DNA of 64,000 bases from Volvox africanus. Its lineage: Eukaryota > Chlorophyta > Chlorophyceae > Chlamydomonadales > Volvocaceae. The position numbers and the translations under genes are program-made. Below the pieces are notes generated by a model. The model did no database searches and had not been told where the DNA came from. It worked only from the letters and a program-made list of their open reading frames with translations. This document shows, piece after piece, positions 29,028 to 37,628 of the stretch. Every line of letters starts with the position of its first letter. Position 1 is the first letter of the stretch. The stretch lies in assembly GCA_030268105.1 (NCBI GenBank), contig BSDZ01000011.1:3137001-3201000 (forward strand), given 5' to 3'.

Positions 29028-29181
29028 TGCGGGCTATGCGTAGCTTAACCCGGTTAGCTGCGGTACAGGACCTTACGTCCGATGAGTGGTACGACTCGAG
29101 GAGGGCGATCCGTGTCCTCAGGTTCGCTATAAGTAGCACTCGCTAGCTTTATTACTTATCTTGTTTTTGTTGTTCAGCTCG
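29028..29181 (+). repeat. Split direct repeat A1 of element 2
   Basis: A 154-bp left terminal repeat from TGCGGGCTATGCG to GTTCAGCTCG. It matches 37142-37296 except for a substitution and a one-base indel near 29048. It likely contains the promoter. Confidence 0.9.
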
Positions 29182-29192
29182 TGCTGAACAAC
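29169..29192 (+). other. Perfect hairpin at the leader of element 2
   Basis: Arms GTTGTTCAGC / GCTGAACAAC enclose loop TCGT. The stem is identical to that of element 1 at 26297-26320 while the loop differs, and it spans the inner edge of A1. A2 keeps only the left arm. Confidence 0.85.
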
Positions 29193-29498
29193 TAAACAGG
29201 TCCAGCACCTTAGGCGCGCTTTCTGTTAGTAACCGCTGTGCCTTCGGCTCTTCAGCAAGACTCTTCGAGTTCAGTACGCGCTGTGGGACATAATATTTGG
29301 TTGCCATCATCGGTGGCAAATTTGGCATCCAGTCTGCTCATCTTCGTGTGATCGGCGGTTAGGCTTGTGAAGTAACTACCATAACGTCCTAACAATACTT
29401 CTCTCAGCATTCTGGACTAATGAGCGGCAGTGCATCCGCGCTCGATGCCCAGGTAGATATCGGCGCAAGGCGCGCCAGGGGGAACAGACATCGTTGGC

Positions 29499-30311
29499 AT
29501 GCTGTCACAAATGCAGCAGGACTTAGCCAGGGTCAATGCCCGACTCAACAGTCAAGGTGCGACGTCTGGCCCAGAGTTTGACCTGCGCGCATTGCTAGAG
29601 GATTACACATTGCCACAAGTGCAACGGTCGCCTAGCGGCGCCCGGTACCCGTTTCCCGACTTTCTCCTTCACAATTTTCCGGGGACCATGTCTGCTGACA
29701 ACCTCGTATTACACAACTACCGTGGGATCCCGGAATGACTGCACTTGGAGCAGGTGCAGAGGGGTCATCCGGATTGTGCCGGATCGCTCCTTTACGAGAT
29801 GAGCATTCTGCTCACTCTACTTAGCGTGGTCGAGTTAGTTTGTTCCGGATTATCCATTATTCGGCGCTTTATAGGCCACTGTAACTTTCAACAGGATTGG
29901 TTGGTTGTGCTATCCTGCGCTTTTGACACCCTGCTTTATGACGTTGCCTGGATGCATAACATCATTTCGGCCCGAATCAATTGCCTGGCGGAATTTAGCC
30001 GTAGGGGCCGCGATGGTCTCGTTGCATTCCATCAGCACTACTTCGCCCAGTTGGAACGTCCGTTACTGGATGACGTTACTCGGGAGTTTGATGCAGAGTA
30101 CGCAAAGGCTAAGCAGGAGGTTCATCGGAGGAGCAATAGGGGACAGTTCCGTGGGCATGGTGGCCTTGGCCGCCGGGGTCGTGGACGTGGCGTCGGTGGT
30201 CGTGTTGTTCAGCCTGCGCGCGCCGCCGCGGCTGCTGGTGCCTTGGCCCAGACGGGGTCGGTGCATGCCCTTGCATTCCGCTACACCCCTGCACGCGCGA
30301 GTCACTGCTAG
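29499..30311 (+). pseudogene. Gag-like ORF1 of element 2, one nonsense codon
   Basis: Related throughout to the element 1 ORF1 (shared 'ISARINCLAEFSRRGRDGL', Gly/Arg-rich tail). Translation is broken by a TGA at 29736-29738, where element 1 has Trp in 'YPEWRDL'. The last 47 nt overlap the start of the reverse transcriptase frame. An intact start upstream of 29499 was not found. Confidence 0.75.
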
Positions 30312-31329
30312 GTTGGCTGCGTGGAAAGCTCTTGGTGTGGATACACACACGTTACATGTGTTGAAGCATGGTGTCCCGGTGGAGTTCTTGGGGGACCGTC
30401 CGCCACCTGCGTTCAATCTACCCAGTTTCCTGGTCACCATTGAGCAGCGCCGATGGTGGTTAGAACAAGAGGAGCCCCGGTTGATTGCGCTTGGCGCTAT
30501 ATCCCGGGTGGAGGCCCCTCAGGCAGTCAAGCATGTGGTGAACGCGTTCTGTGTGCCCAAACCGGGTAGTGGGTCGTGGCGGTTGGTTGTCAACCTGAAG
30601 CACATGAATATTGCGCAGAAGGCATACAAGTGTCGTTATGAGTCCCTCCATACGCTGCGACGGATGGGTATTCAGGGCTCATGGATGGTTAAGGTGCATC
30701 TGGCGGATGCCTTCTACCTCGTTCCCATTCGTGAGGCCGACCGTCGTTTCTTTGTTTTTCGTTTCTGCGGTGTGTTGTACCAGGTGAATGCACTACCAAT
30801 GGGCTGGCTCAACAGCCCTTATTGGTAGTGCGTTCACCTGGTGGGCGTCCTCACCTAAAACCCCCCCGTGCCCCACACCAGTTTTATCCCTCAGCACAGT
30901 GTGGTCAGCCCGCCCGGCTGGGTGTGCGTGTCTTACCGTACCTTGATGATTTCCTGTTTGTTTTTGCTTCCGAGCAACAAGCCCGTGTTGGGGCCCAGTG
31001 GATCAAGGAGAGCATTGAATTCTTGGGCCTATCTTGCCATCCCACGAAGTGCCAGTGGACGCCGTCTCAGTTCAAGGTGCCCCAGGAGAAGTTGGCCAAG
31101 TTGCGCCGGCTGGTGATTGGACTGCGCATTACAGCCAAGAAGAACCGCTGCCTGGTTCAGAAGCGAGAGCTGGCTAAGTTGTGTGGTTTCGCTCAGAGTG
31201 TGAAGCTGGCCCTCACCCCCGCCCCCCTTTTCCTGCGCAACTTCTATGATGACCTCAAGCAGCCGGTGGGCTGGTCTGGCAGGGTGCGCCTGTCTTGGAG
31301 TTCTATGCGGGATCTTGATTGGTGGACGG
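30265..31329 (+). pseudogene. Reverse transcriptase of element 2, broken
   Basis: The frame starts with ATG 30265 and parallels element 1. Motif A reads 'VKVHLADAFYLVPI', so the catalytic Asp is His. Motif B 'NALPMGWLNSPYW' runs into a TAG created by a palindromic rearrangement (30780-30841) that replaces about 30 codons. The frame resumes with 'GGRPHLKPPRAPHQF', motif C 'LPYLDDFLFV' (intact) and 'KRELAKLCGFAQSVK', and ends at 'LDWW' where the Copia LTR begins. It cannot be functional. Confidence 0.82.
30780..30841. repeat. Palindromic fold-back inside the reverse transcriptase
   Basis: Arm 30780-30806 and arm 30813-30841 are reverse complements apart from one mismatch and a 2-nt insertion, with a 6-nt loop. 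The left arm is the normal RT codons around 'QVNALPMGWL'. The right arm replaces the codons that follow in element 1. Confidence 0.88.
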
Positions 31330-31456
31330 CAGCACCTACCACCAGCAACTTCCTACCACTTGGCGGCTGCTCAGCACCTATCACCTTGCACACTGCAACT
31401 GCCTGTCACAACTGCCGCCCTGCAACTGCTAGATAGGTAACTGTGACGGTTTGCAC
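31330..31456 (-). repeat. 3' LTR of the Copia element
   Basis: 127 bp, identical to 35824-35950. Its inner edge forms a palindrome (GGTTTGCAC-G-GTGCAAACC) with the adjacent internal sequence. The usual TG...CA ends are not obvious. Confidence 0.85.
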
Positions 31457-31470
31457 GGTGCAAACCTCCA

Positions 31471-31915
31471 CTAGGCTACGCCCATAGTGGCACGGCACCA
31501 CTCTACCTTAGCTTCACCTAAAGCCTTTGTCATCACATCAGCCACCATCTTCTCCGTGGGACAGTACCTTGGCTCAACCTCCCCACTAGTAACCCGCTCT
31601 CTGACGAAATGATGCACCACATCAATGTGTTTTGACCGTTGGGACGTCATAGGGTTGTTGCTGATATTCATCGCCCCCTGGGAATCAACCTTGATAATCA
31701 TTGGAGAAGTATCACCGAGCTTCAGATCATCAGCCAGTTATGACAGCCAAAGAGCTTCTCGCACCGCACTTGAAAGAGCTTGATACTCTGCCTCCACTGA
31801 CGATACTGTCACGGTATGCTGCAGTTGTCTGCTCCAACTTATCGCAGTACCGTTCACTCGGAAAACATAACCGGTAGATGATCTGCGGGTAGCTGTGTCT
31901 CCTGCCCAATCTGAG
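31471..31915 (-). pseudogene. Copia RNase H, out of frame and with a stop
   Basis: Minus-strand sequence continues the Copia polyprotein: 'SDSDWAGDTATRRSSTGYV', 'VSSVEAEYQALSSAVREALW', then a TAA, then 'IKVDSQGAMNISNNP' and 'RSKHIDVVHHFVRERV', the canonical RNase H end with its 'KHID' motif. It is displaced by one frame from the RT ORF near 31940. The TAA near 31744 truncates it. Confidence 0.82.
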
Positions 31916-33412
31916 TCACTGTAGATATCCAGCTGTAGCCCTTGGAAACTGAAGACCCATCTCTTGAGTACCCGCCAGGTACCTCAGCACCCCCTTTGCC
32001 GCACTCATTGCAGCGCGGGGAGGCTTAGACATGGACCGGGAAAGCACACTCAGGGCATAAGCCAGGTCGGGGCGCGTGCTTACTGCAAGGTAGTTGACTT
32101 CTCCCACCAGAGCTCGGTAAGGTGTTGGGTCCTCCAGCAGTTCGCTTTCATCAGTCACTGGAGTAGCCCTTGTACCCATTGCCAGAGGAGTAGCCCGATC
32201 TTTGGCGTCCAACATGTTGTGCCGTTCCAAGAGCTGCTCAATATACCGAGACTGACTCAATAAAATATCACCATTTTTCTCATGATGAATATCCATGCCC
32301 AGAAATACCCGGGCCTCCCCAAGGTCTCGAATCTTGAAGCACTGGCCAATTGCTTCTTTCACTTCCCGCACCAGTTCTAAGTCGTCTGACGCCACACATG
32401 TATCATCCACATGAACCAGTGCAATCACTACTCCCCTCTCATCAACCTTCAGAAACATAGCCGGATCTGACTTAGATGGGAGCAGCCCAATCTCTGCAAA
32501 CTTCTCACACAGCTTGTCATACCAGCACCGTGGTGCCTGCTTCAGGCCATATATGGACTTATGCAGGTGACACGCTAGATTTGGGGTCTCTGGTGGCTGC
32601 TCCATCCATAGATCCTCCTTCAATTCCCCATTCAAAAACGCAGTTGTCACATCTAGTTGGTGGATGGGCATCTTCCTAGCCGCCGCAACCGCTAGGAGGG
32701 CTCGAAAAGATGAGCCACGGGATGTCGGTGCAAAAAGCTCACCATAATCCACCCCCTCGCGCTGTACGAAGCCTTTTGCTACTAAGCGCGCCATGAACCG
32801 CTCAACACTACCATCCTGGTTGCGCTTAACCTTATAAACCCAGCGACACGGAATCAGCTTGGTGCCAAGTGGGGTTTTTTCCAAGGTCCAGGTCCCATTA
32901 GCCAACTGAGAGCTAATCTCGTCATCCATAGCCTTCTTCCACTCACTGGCCTGTGCCCCAGACATCGTTTCAGCATAGGTCTTGGGCTCAGACTCCCTGG
33001 TGGCTGCCGCCACATGGACCCGGCCTGTAACTGACCTAGGTTCCTCCTTGCGCCACCACTCAGAAGGCCGTTTGCGATCACGCACAGGATACCTAGATGC
33101 AAAACCTTCCCTGGCATCAGCAGCACCCACAGATGGGCCAGCACCAGGTGAGCTCACTGAGGGGCCTGCACCCGAAGTATTAGCACCCCCGGCTGGGCCG
33201 TTACTGTTATCCCCGGAGCCCCCAGCAACGGGGGACGGTGATGCGCCACCCTGGGTTTGGGGGGCCGGTTCACAGTCATCCTCGTCATCACTGTCAGAAT
33301 CCCAATTACCCGCAACTGGATTCTGCCATCTTACCGTTTTCTGCACACGACCAGCTTGCCTAGGAGATTGCAGACCAACATTCCGCTCATCAAAGGTGAC
33401 ATCAGTGTGCAC
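31916..33412 (-). pseudogene. Copia reverse transcriptase frame
   Basis: A 498-codon open frame without its own natural start. It begins at the linker after integrase ('DVTFDERNVGLQSP') and has RT motifs 'LDVTTAFLNGEL' (motif A), 'YGLKQAPRCWYDKL' (motif B) and 'ALVHVDDTCVAS' (motif C VDD, intact), with 'TRPDLAYALSVLSR' near its end. It overlaps the upstream gag-integrase frame by about 80 nt in a different frame. This is either a decay frameshift or, less likely, a programmed shift. Family members usually have one continuous ORF. Confidence 0.82.
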
Positions 33413-35652
33413 AGACTAGGGTTAGGAAACATGACGCGGTACTGGCCTGCATCGCCATACCCAACCAGGACACCCTTGCGGCTCACTGGATCTAACTTGT
33501 TACGCTTCTCCTTAGGAATATGAACATATGCCGTACAGCCAAACACACGCAGGTGACTCACATTGGGCTGCTTCCCTAAGAAAGCTTCATAGGGGGTGCA
33601 CGGCAAGCCGGAGACTGGTGAAACATTCCGGAGATAATTCGCCGTAGACACAGCCTCAGCCCACATGCATTGAGGCAGTTGAGACTCGGCCAACAGAGCA
33701 CGCATCTTCTCTAACAAAGTCCTATTCAAGCGTTCAGCAGCCCCATTCTGCTCAGGTGCATACCCCACCGTAGGACCATGCCTAATCCCTTTCGTACGGA
33801 AAAACTCCTGCAGGGGACTGTTGATAAACTCACCCCCTCGATCAGATCGCACCTCCTTGACCCGAAAGCCACTGTATGTCTCCAGTTGATTCACCATAGT
33901 TGCCACCTTGTCCTTCACCGCCTCTTTGGTAGGTGTGAAGGCTACAGCCGAAAAACCAGTGCAGTCATCCAGCAGAACAGTTAGGTAGCGAGAACCATTT
34001 GGCGTTGGCGCAGGCATTGGGCCACAAACATCAAGATGAATAAGAGCAAGTGGTTGGGCAGCCTTATGCCCAGTGGACGGGAAGGGTCCTCGGCGCTGCC
34101 TCGACATCACACACGGCTCGCACAACCCTGCATCTTCTGCACCATTCACCGGCTCTGGGGCAAAACGCACCCCTGCCGCCATGCCTTCACCCACCAACCT
34201 CTCAAGATCACCCAGGCCAAGGTGTCCATACCGGCGGTGCCACAGGTCCATTGACTCTGATGCAGACTTCCTGTGAGCAACTCCACCAAAAGGCTGTTCG
34301 GCCATTGACCTGAAAGCAGACCTGGGAATCGAAATACATGCTAGGGCATACAAATTTTCACAGCGCTTGCCCGTCAAGATTTTCTCACCATCCTTGAGCA
34401 AAGTGACTTCACCATTCTCAAAGCAGACTGACCCGCCCTTCTGGTCCAGGGCAGCAACTGACAGCACATTCGCAAATCTTTCAGGAACAAGATACACCTC
34501 ATGCACCGTCAACGCGGCCATGGTAACCATGGAGACAAGCCTCAGGGTCCCTACTGCTGTAGGCCTGATAATCCCCCCGTTTACGCTCAGAATCTCAAAT
34601 TTCTCTGACTCTGCCAGCTCGCGGATATCAATTAGCTGTTCTGCATCATATGTCAGATGATGGGATGCACCAGAATCCAGGTACCAACCTTTCATACGGT
34701 CAGACTCTGATGCCACAAAAGCAAAGTTCTTCGGGCTAGCATTGCTCCTGCCGCCGGCACCTTCCACATGGTTGTGCCGGCCATAACCTTGGCGGTCGCT
34801 CCCTGAGCTGAACCCACCCGCGGCCTCTCCATGGCCGCCCATTCTTGCACGCTCCAGGCCGCCCGACCCATATCTAGGTCCTATAGGCGCCGAGCTCCAT
34901 GAGCCAGTCCTCTGGGCCATCCTGGGTGCAAGGCACCCCCTCTCCAGATGCCCGGGCTGTCCGCAGTTCCAGCACTGCGGTGGCTCCCGTGATCCGCCGC
35001 GGACGTGGCTTCCTCCACGTCGGGGCGCACTTCCTGTGGTTGAGCTTCCCCTACCCGCACTGACAAAGGCAGACGAGCTGGTAGAGGCATCATGCCCGCT
35101 CCCTACCCTAGCTTTGAATGCCAGCAGTTGCGCGGTAACGCTAGACAGCGTAAGCTCACCAGACTGTGTCGTTAACACAGACATCATCACCTCGTACTTT
35201 TGAGGTAGACCCGTCAGCATCGCGTACGCCATGTCCTGTTCACTGATGGCTTGGCCCACCTTCAGCAGATCTGTATGTAACTCCCGCACTCTTGAAAGGT
35301 ACACCGGTAGGGCCTCTCCCTTCTTCATTGCCAGCTTAGTATACTCCTGACGCAGCTGAGATCTGCGGGCATGGTTGTTGGCGGAAAAAATCGCAGCAAG
35401 GCCATCCCACGCCATCTTGGCGTTTGGCGATGCCTTGATGACCGGTAGATGACAGTCCTTCACATTCTTCACCAACAGTGTCTTCACTCGCTCTGATGCT
35501 GCGACCTCCACATCTGTAACCGGCTCTGTCAATAGAGCCCTCTTCAAGTTGTGCTCGGCACACAGGTTCTCAAACCGATAGGCCCATGTAGAGTAGTTGT
35601 TGAGATCGAGGGGTTCTGCCAACTTGTCCTTGCCCGAAGTATACCGCTGCAA
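33331..35652 (-). CDS. Copia gag-protease-integrase frame
   Basis: About 770 codons. The Gag part starts 'YTSGKDKLAEPLDLNNYSTW' and has a CCHC zinc knuckle 'CWNCGQPGHLERGC' near 34950. The aspartic protease signature is 'WYLDSGASHHL' near 34665. Integrase has the HHCC finger ('HRRYGHLG' ... 'CEPCVMS') and the catalytic triad Asp ('HLDVCGP'), Asp ('RSDRGGEF'), Glu ('APEQNGAAERLN'), then 'LRVFGCTAYVH'. The frame opens with TTG; no ATG was seen in the codons just upstream, so the true start is unclear. It ends by frameshift near 33412 before RT. This half looks intact. Confidence 0.85.
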   Translation of the reverse strand: MQRYTSGKDKLAEPLDLNNYSTWAYRFENLCAEHNLKRALLTEPVTDVEVAASERVKTLLVKNVKDCHLPVIKASPNAKMAWDGLAAIFSANNHARRSQLRQEYTKLAMKKGEALPVYLSRVRELHTDLLKVGQAISEQDMAYAMLTGLPQKYEVMMSVLTTQSGELTLSSVTAQLLAFKARVGSGHDASTSSSAFVSAGRGSSTTGSAPRRGGSHVRGGSREPPQCWNCGQPGHLERGCLAPRMAQRTGSWSSAPIGPRYGSGGLERARMGGHGEAAGGFSSGSDRQGYGRHNHVEGAGGRSNASPKNFAFVASESDRMKGWYLDSGASHHLTYDAEQLIDIRELAESEKFEILSVNGGIIRPTAVGTLRLVSMVTMAALTVHEVYLVPERFANVLSVAALDQKGGSVCFENGEVTLLKDGEKILTGKRCENLYALACISIPRSAFRSMAEQPFGGVAHRKSASESMDLWHRRYGHLGLGDLERLVGEGMAAGVRFAPEPVNGAEDAGLCEPCVMSRQRRGPFPSTGHKAAQPLALIHLDVCGPMPAPTPNGSRYLTVLLDDCTGFSAVAFTPTKEAVKDKVATMVNQLETYSGFRVKEVRSDRGGEFINSPLQEFFRTKGIRHGPTVGYAPEQNGAAERLNRTLLEKMRALLAESQLPQCMWAEAVSTANYLRNVSPVSGLPCTPYEAFLGKQPNVSHLRVFGCTAYVHIPKEKRNKLDPVSRKGVLVGYGDAGQYRVMFPNPSLCTLMSPLMSGMLVCNLLGKLVVCRKR

Positions 35653-35823
35653 TGATGTATTACAGTAGTCAGAAGAGGTTAGAAGTATAAGACACTAGAC
35701 GATTGCTAGCTGTTGGGTGACTATTGCAGAGCTCAGGTACCCTTAAATACTAGTTCTGATGGCTTCTGATCAACCACTCCTGGAGCACTGCAGTATGCAG
35801 CTCTCTACCATTGGGTAGTTGCC

Positions 35824-35950
35824 CAGCACCTACCACCAGCAACTTCCTACCACTTGGCGGCTGCTCAGCACCTATCACCTTGCACACTGCAACTGCCTGT
35901 CACAACTGCCGCCCTGCAACTGCTAGATAGGTAACTGTGACGGTTTGCAC
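35824..35950 (-). repeat. 5' LTR of the Copia element
   Basis: 127 bp, identical to 31330-31456. It would hold the promoter for the minus-strand Copia transcript. A primer-binding site was not confidently identified in the adjacent internal sequence. Confidence 0.85.
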
Positions 35951-35971
35951 CGTCCACAACTTAACAGTGCA

Positions 35972-37096
35972 ATGGTAGATTGGGCGCTCATGCGCGGTGC
36001 ACGCGGAGCTGCTACCCCCGTGCCTCGCTATGCGTTGGACACGCGTTTGGCGACTGCCCCCCCGGTGGTCACCGGGTTACTAGTCGAACATCTGCAAGCG
36101 GCGGCTCCTGGTCGGGATCACTCCTCGCGCCTGGAGCAGATCGCCCCAGTCATCATGGCGTGTATCGGTACCAAGACTTGGCAGTCTTATGCCTCTCATT
36201 TTTCAGCGTTTGTGCGTTTTTGTATCGGGGAGGGTATGGACTTCTTGCCTGCCTCCCGTTACACTGGGTTGTTATGGGTGCAATTCCTGCCTGCCCGGGG
36301 GGCTGTCCAGGCGCGCACCGTGCAACCTTATTTTAGCGCAGTTAACACGGTGCATGATTTATTAGGCTTTCCAAAGCCGTGTGACGGAGACAACGTACTT
36401 TTGTCGGCGTTTCGCAGGGGTTGGGAGCACCTACAGGTCTCGCTAGCCCCGCCCTCCGCCCTGGTCCTCGCCTTCAGTGCCATAGACGCGTGGTCCTTAT
36501 ATGAGCGGCTCCCGTCGGTGCCAGTCGCGTCCGACCTGTTTATCCCTCTCCTGTTTGTTGTACTTAGTTTTTGTCTGTTTCTCCGGCCGGACTCCCTACT
36601 GTCCGTCGTTTGGGCGCGTGTGTCTGTTGTTGATGGCGAGTCGACCTTCCAGTACAAGCCCCTGCACTGGAAAGGCCGCTTAGTCGCGCCTGAGTTGGCC
36701 CCGGTATTGCAGTTTCCGTTGGGCAATCTGCCGCACCTACGGGTGGCCCTTTCCCAGTTATTTGCGCGGGATACGTCGCGTCTCTGGTCGGTGCGCCAGA
36801 CAACGCAAGGGGCGGAGCGTTGGTTTGGTCGTGTTTTGTCGCAGTGCGGTTTGGAGCGGCTTCGGCCCGTACATACCCTGTACAGTCTGCGTCGCGGTGG
36901 TGCTTCCGCCGCTTGCACGGTGGGGGTGCCCCTGGATATTATCGATGCCTTCGGCGGCTGGGCCGCAGGTTCCTCAGCGTTGCGGGAGCACTACCTCGAC
37001 TTGGGGGTTCGTGGCTGCCCCTTTGCCTTCGCGTTTTTTAGCCCTCTCGCGGCCCGGCGCGTCGCACCAGTGGCGGGACAGTTTTTCAACCGCTGA
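35972..37096 (+). CDS. Tyrosine recombinase of element 2
   Basis: A DIRS/PAT-type recombinase integrates the element by site-specific exchange of a circular DNA copy instead of using a DDE integrase. The frame starts at ATG 35972 ('MVDWALMRGARGAATPVP') and has an N-terminal core-binding domain ('SYASHFSAFVRFCIGEGMDF'). The catalytic domain has the first Arg in 'FLFLRPDSLLS', the box II Arg in 'LYSLRRGGASAA', and the nucleophile region 'GGWAAGSSALREHYLDL' with Tyr. The box II His is Tyr here ('YSLRR'). It is open to its stop and is the only apparently intact enzyme in the nest. It lies just right of the Copia LTR, so an N-terminal part could be lost. Confidence 0.85.
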   Translation: MVDWALMRGARGAATPVPRYALDTRLATAPPVVTGLLVEHLQAAAPGRDHSSRLEQIAPVIMACIGTKTWQSYASHFSAFVRFCIGEGMDFLPASRYTGLLWVQFLPARGAVQARTVQPYFSAVNTVHDLLGFPKPCDGDNVLLSAFRRGWEHLQVSLAPPSALVLAFSAIDAWSLYERLPSVPVASDLFIPLLFVVLSFCLFLRPDSLLSVVWARVSVVDGESTFQYKPLHWKGRLVAPELAPVLQFPLGNLPHLRVALSQLFARDTSRLWSVRQTTQGAERWFGRVLSQCGLERLRPVHTLYSLRRGGASAACTVGVPLDIIDAFGGWAAGSSALREHYLDLGVRGCPFAFAFFSPLAARRVAPVAGQFFNR

Positions 37097-37115
37097 GAGG
37101 GGGTTTCTCTTCCTT

Positions 37116-37141
37116 TGGCAAAGTCTCGTAGCAGGAGCTAA
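37116..37141 (+). repeat. Split direct repeat B1 of element 2
   Basis: 26 bp from TGGCAAAGTCTCG to GAGCTAA, identical to 37424-37449 and joined directly to A2. Confidence 0.88.
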
Positions 37142-37296
37142 TGCGGGCTATGCGTAGCTTAAGCCGGGTTAGCTGCGGTACAGGACCTTACGTCCGATGA
37201 GTGGTACGACTCGAGGAGGGCGATCCGTGTCCTCAGGTTCGCTATAAGTAGCACTCGCTAGCTTTATTACTTATCTTGTTTTTGTTGTTCAGCTCG
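37142..37296 (+). repeat. Split direct repeat A2 of element 2
   Basis: 155 bp nearly identical to A1 (29028-29181). It begins exactly where B1 ends, giving the B1/A2 junction expected of a circular intermediate. Confidence 0.9.
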
Positions 37297-37423
37297 CGCC
37301 CTGCCCTCCCACCCTGGAAGTCGCGTCACCCGCCTGTCGCTCTGCTACGTTATTTCTTTCCTTTGGTTCGGAACGACCTTTCTTTGGTCAGGCCGTTAGA
37401 GCACAGCCAATCTGTAACAGAAA

Positions 37424-37449
37424 TGGCAAAGTCTCGTAGCAGGAGCTAA
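37424..37449 (+). repeat. Split direct repeat B2, right end of element 2
   Basis: Identical to B1. The next base (37450) resumes the interrupted RNase H coding sequence of element 1. Confidence 0.88.
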
Positions 37450-37628
37450 CGTTTGCACCCTCACTTTTTCAGCTTATTGAGAACCGTTTTGGTCCGCATG
37501 ACGTGGACTTATTTGCCTCGCATATCAACGCGCAGCTGCCTTGCTTCTTCTCACGGCATCATTGCCCGGGTTCATCGGGTGTGAACGCACTTTTACAACC
37601 CTGGACTGGGCACAACGCTTACTCAACT
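37450..37628 (+). pseudogene. Displaced C-terminal RNase H region of element 1
   Basis: Reading on from the codon at 29025-29027, this segment begins 'RLHPHF' and, after a one-base slip in a T run near 37465, gives 'FGPHDVDLFASHIN' and 'QLPCFFSRHHCPGSSGVNAL'. This is the conserved block that follows RNase H in DIRS-group elements. It proves that 26160-29027 and 37450-37738 were one element. Confidence 0.85.

Larger units (their letters stand above)
31330..35950 (-). mobile_element. Copia (Ty1/Osser-like) LTR retrotransposon, antisense to its host element
   Basis: Two identical 127-bp direct repeats bracket a minus-strand gag - protease - integrase - reverse transcriptase - RNase H order, which defines Copia. 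It sits between the RT fragment and the recombinase gene of element 2. The flanking bases do not form a target duplication: the left flank ends GTGGACGG and the right flank begins CGTCCAC, which are inverted complements instead. Coding lesions (frameshifts near 33412 and 31940, a TAA near 31744) make it non-autonomous despite the identical LTRs. Confidence 0.88.
29028..37449 (+). mobile_element. Element 2: PAT/Kangaroo-like retrotransposon with split direct repeats
   Basis: Architecture on the plus strand is A1 (29028-29181), gag-like ORF, reverse transcriptase, [Copia insertion], tyrosine recombinase, B1 (37116-37141) directly abutting A2 (37142-37296), spacer, and B2 (37424-37449). A and B copies are almost or fully identical. 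This A1-B1A2-B2 order is the hallmark of PAT-like elements such as Kangaroo of Volvox, whose circular intermediate is inserted by the recombinase. It lies inside the RNase H coding region of element 1 without target duplication. RNase H of element 2 itself is missing. Confidence 0.88.

Noticed and set aside
33331..33412. Programmed -1 frameshift between Copia integrase and RT
   Set aside because: No slippery heptamer was seen in the overlap, the family normally has one ORF, and two further lesions downstream favour simple decay.
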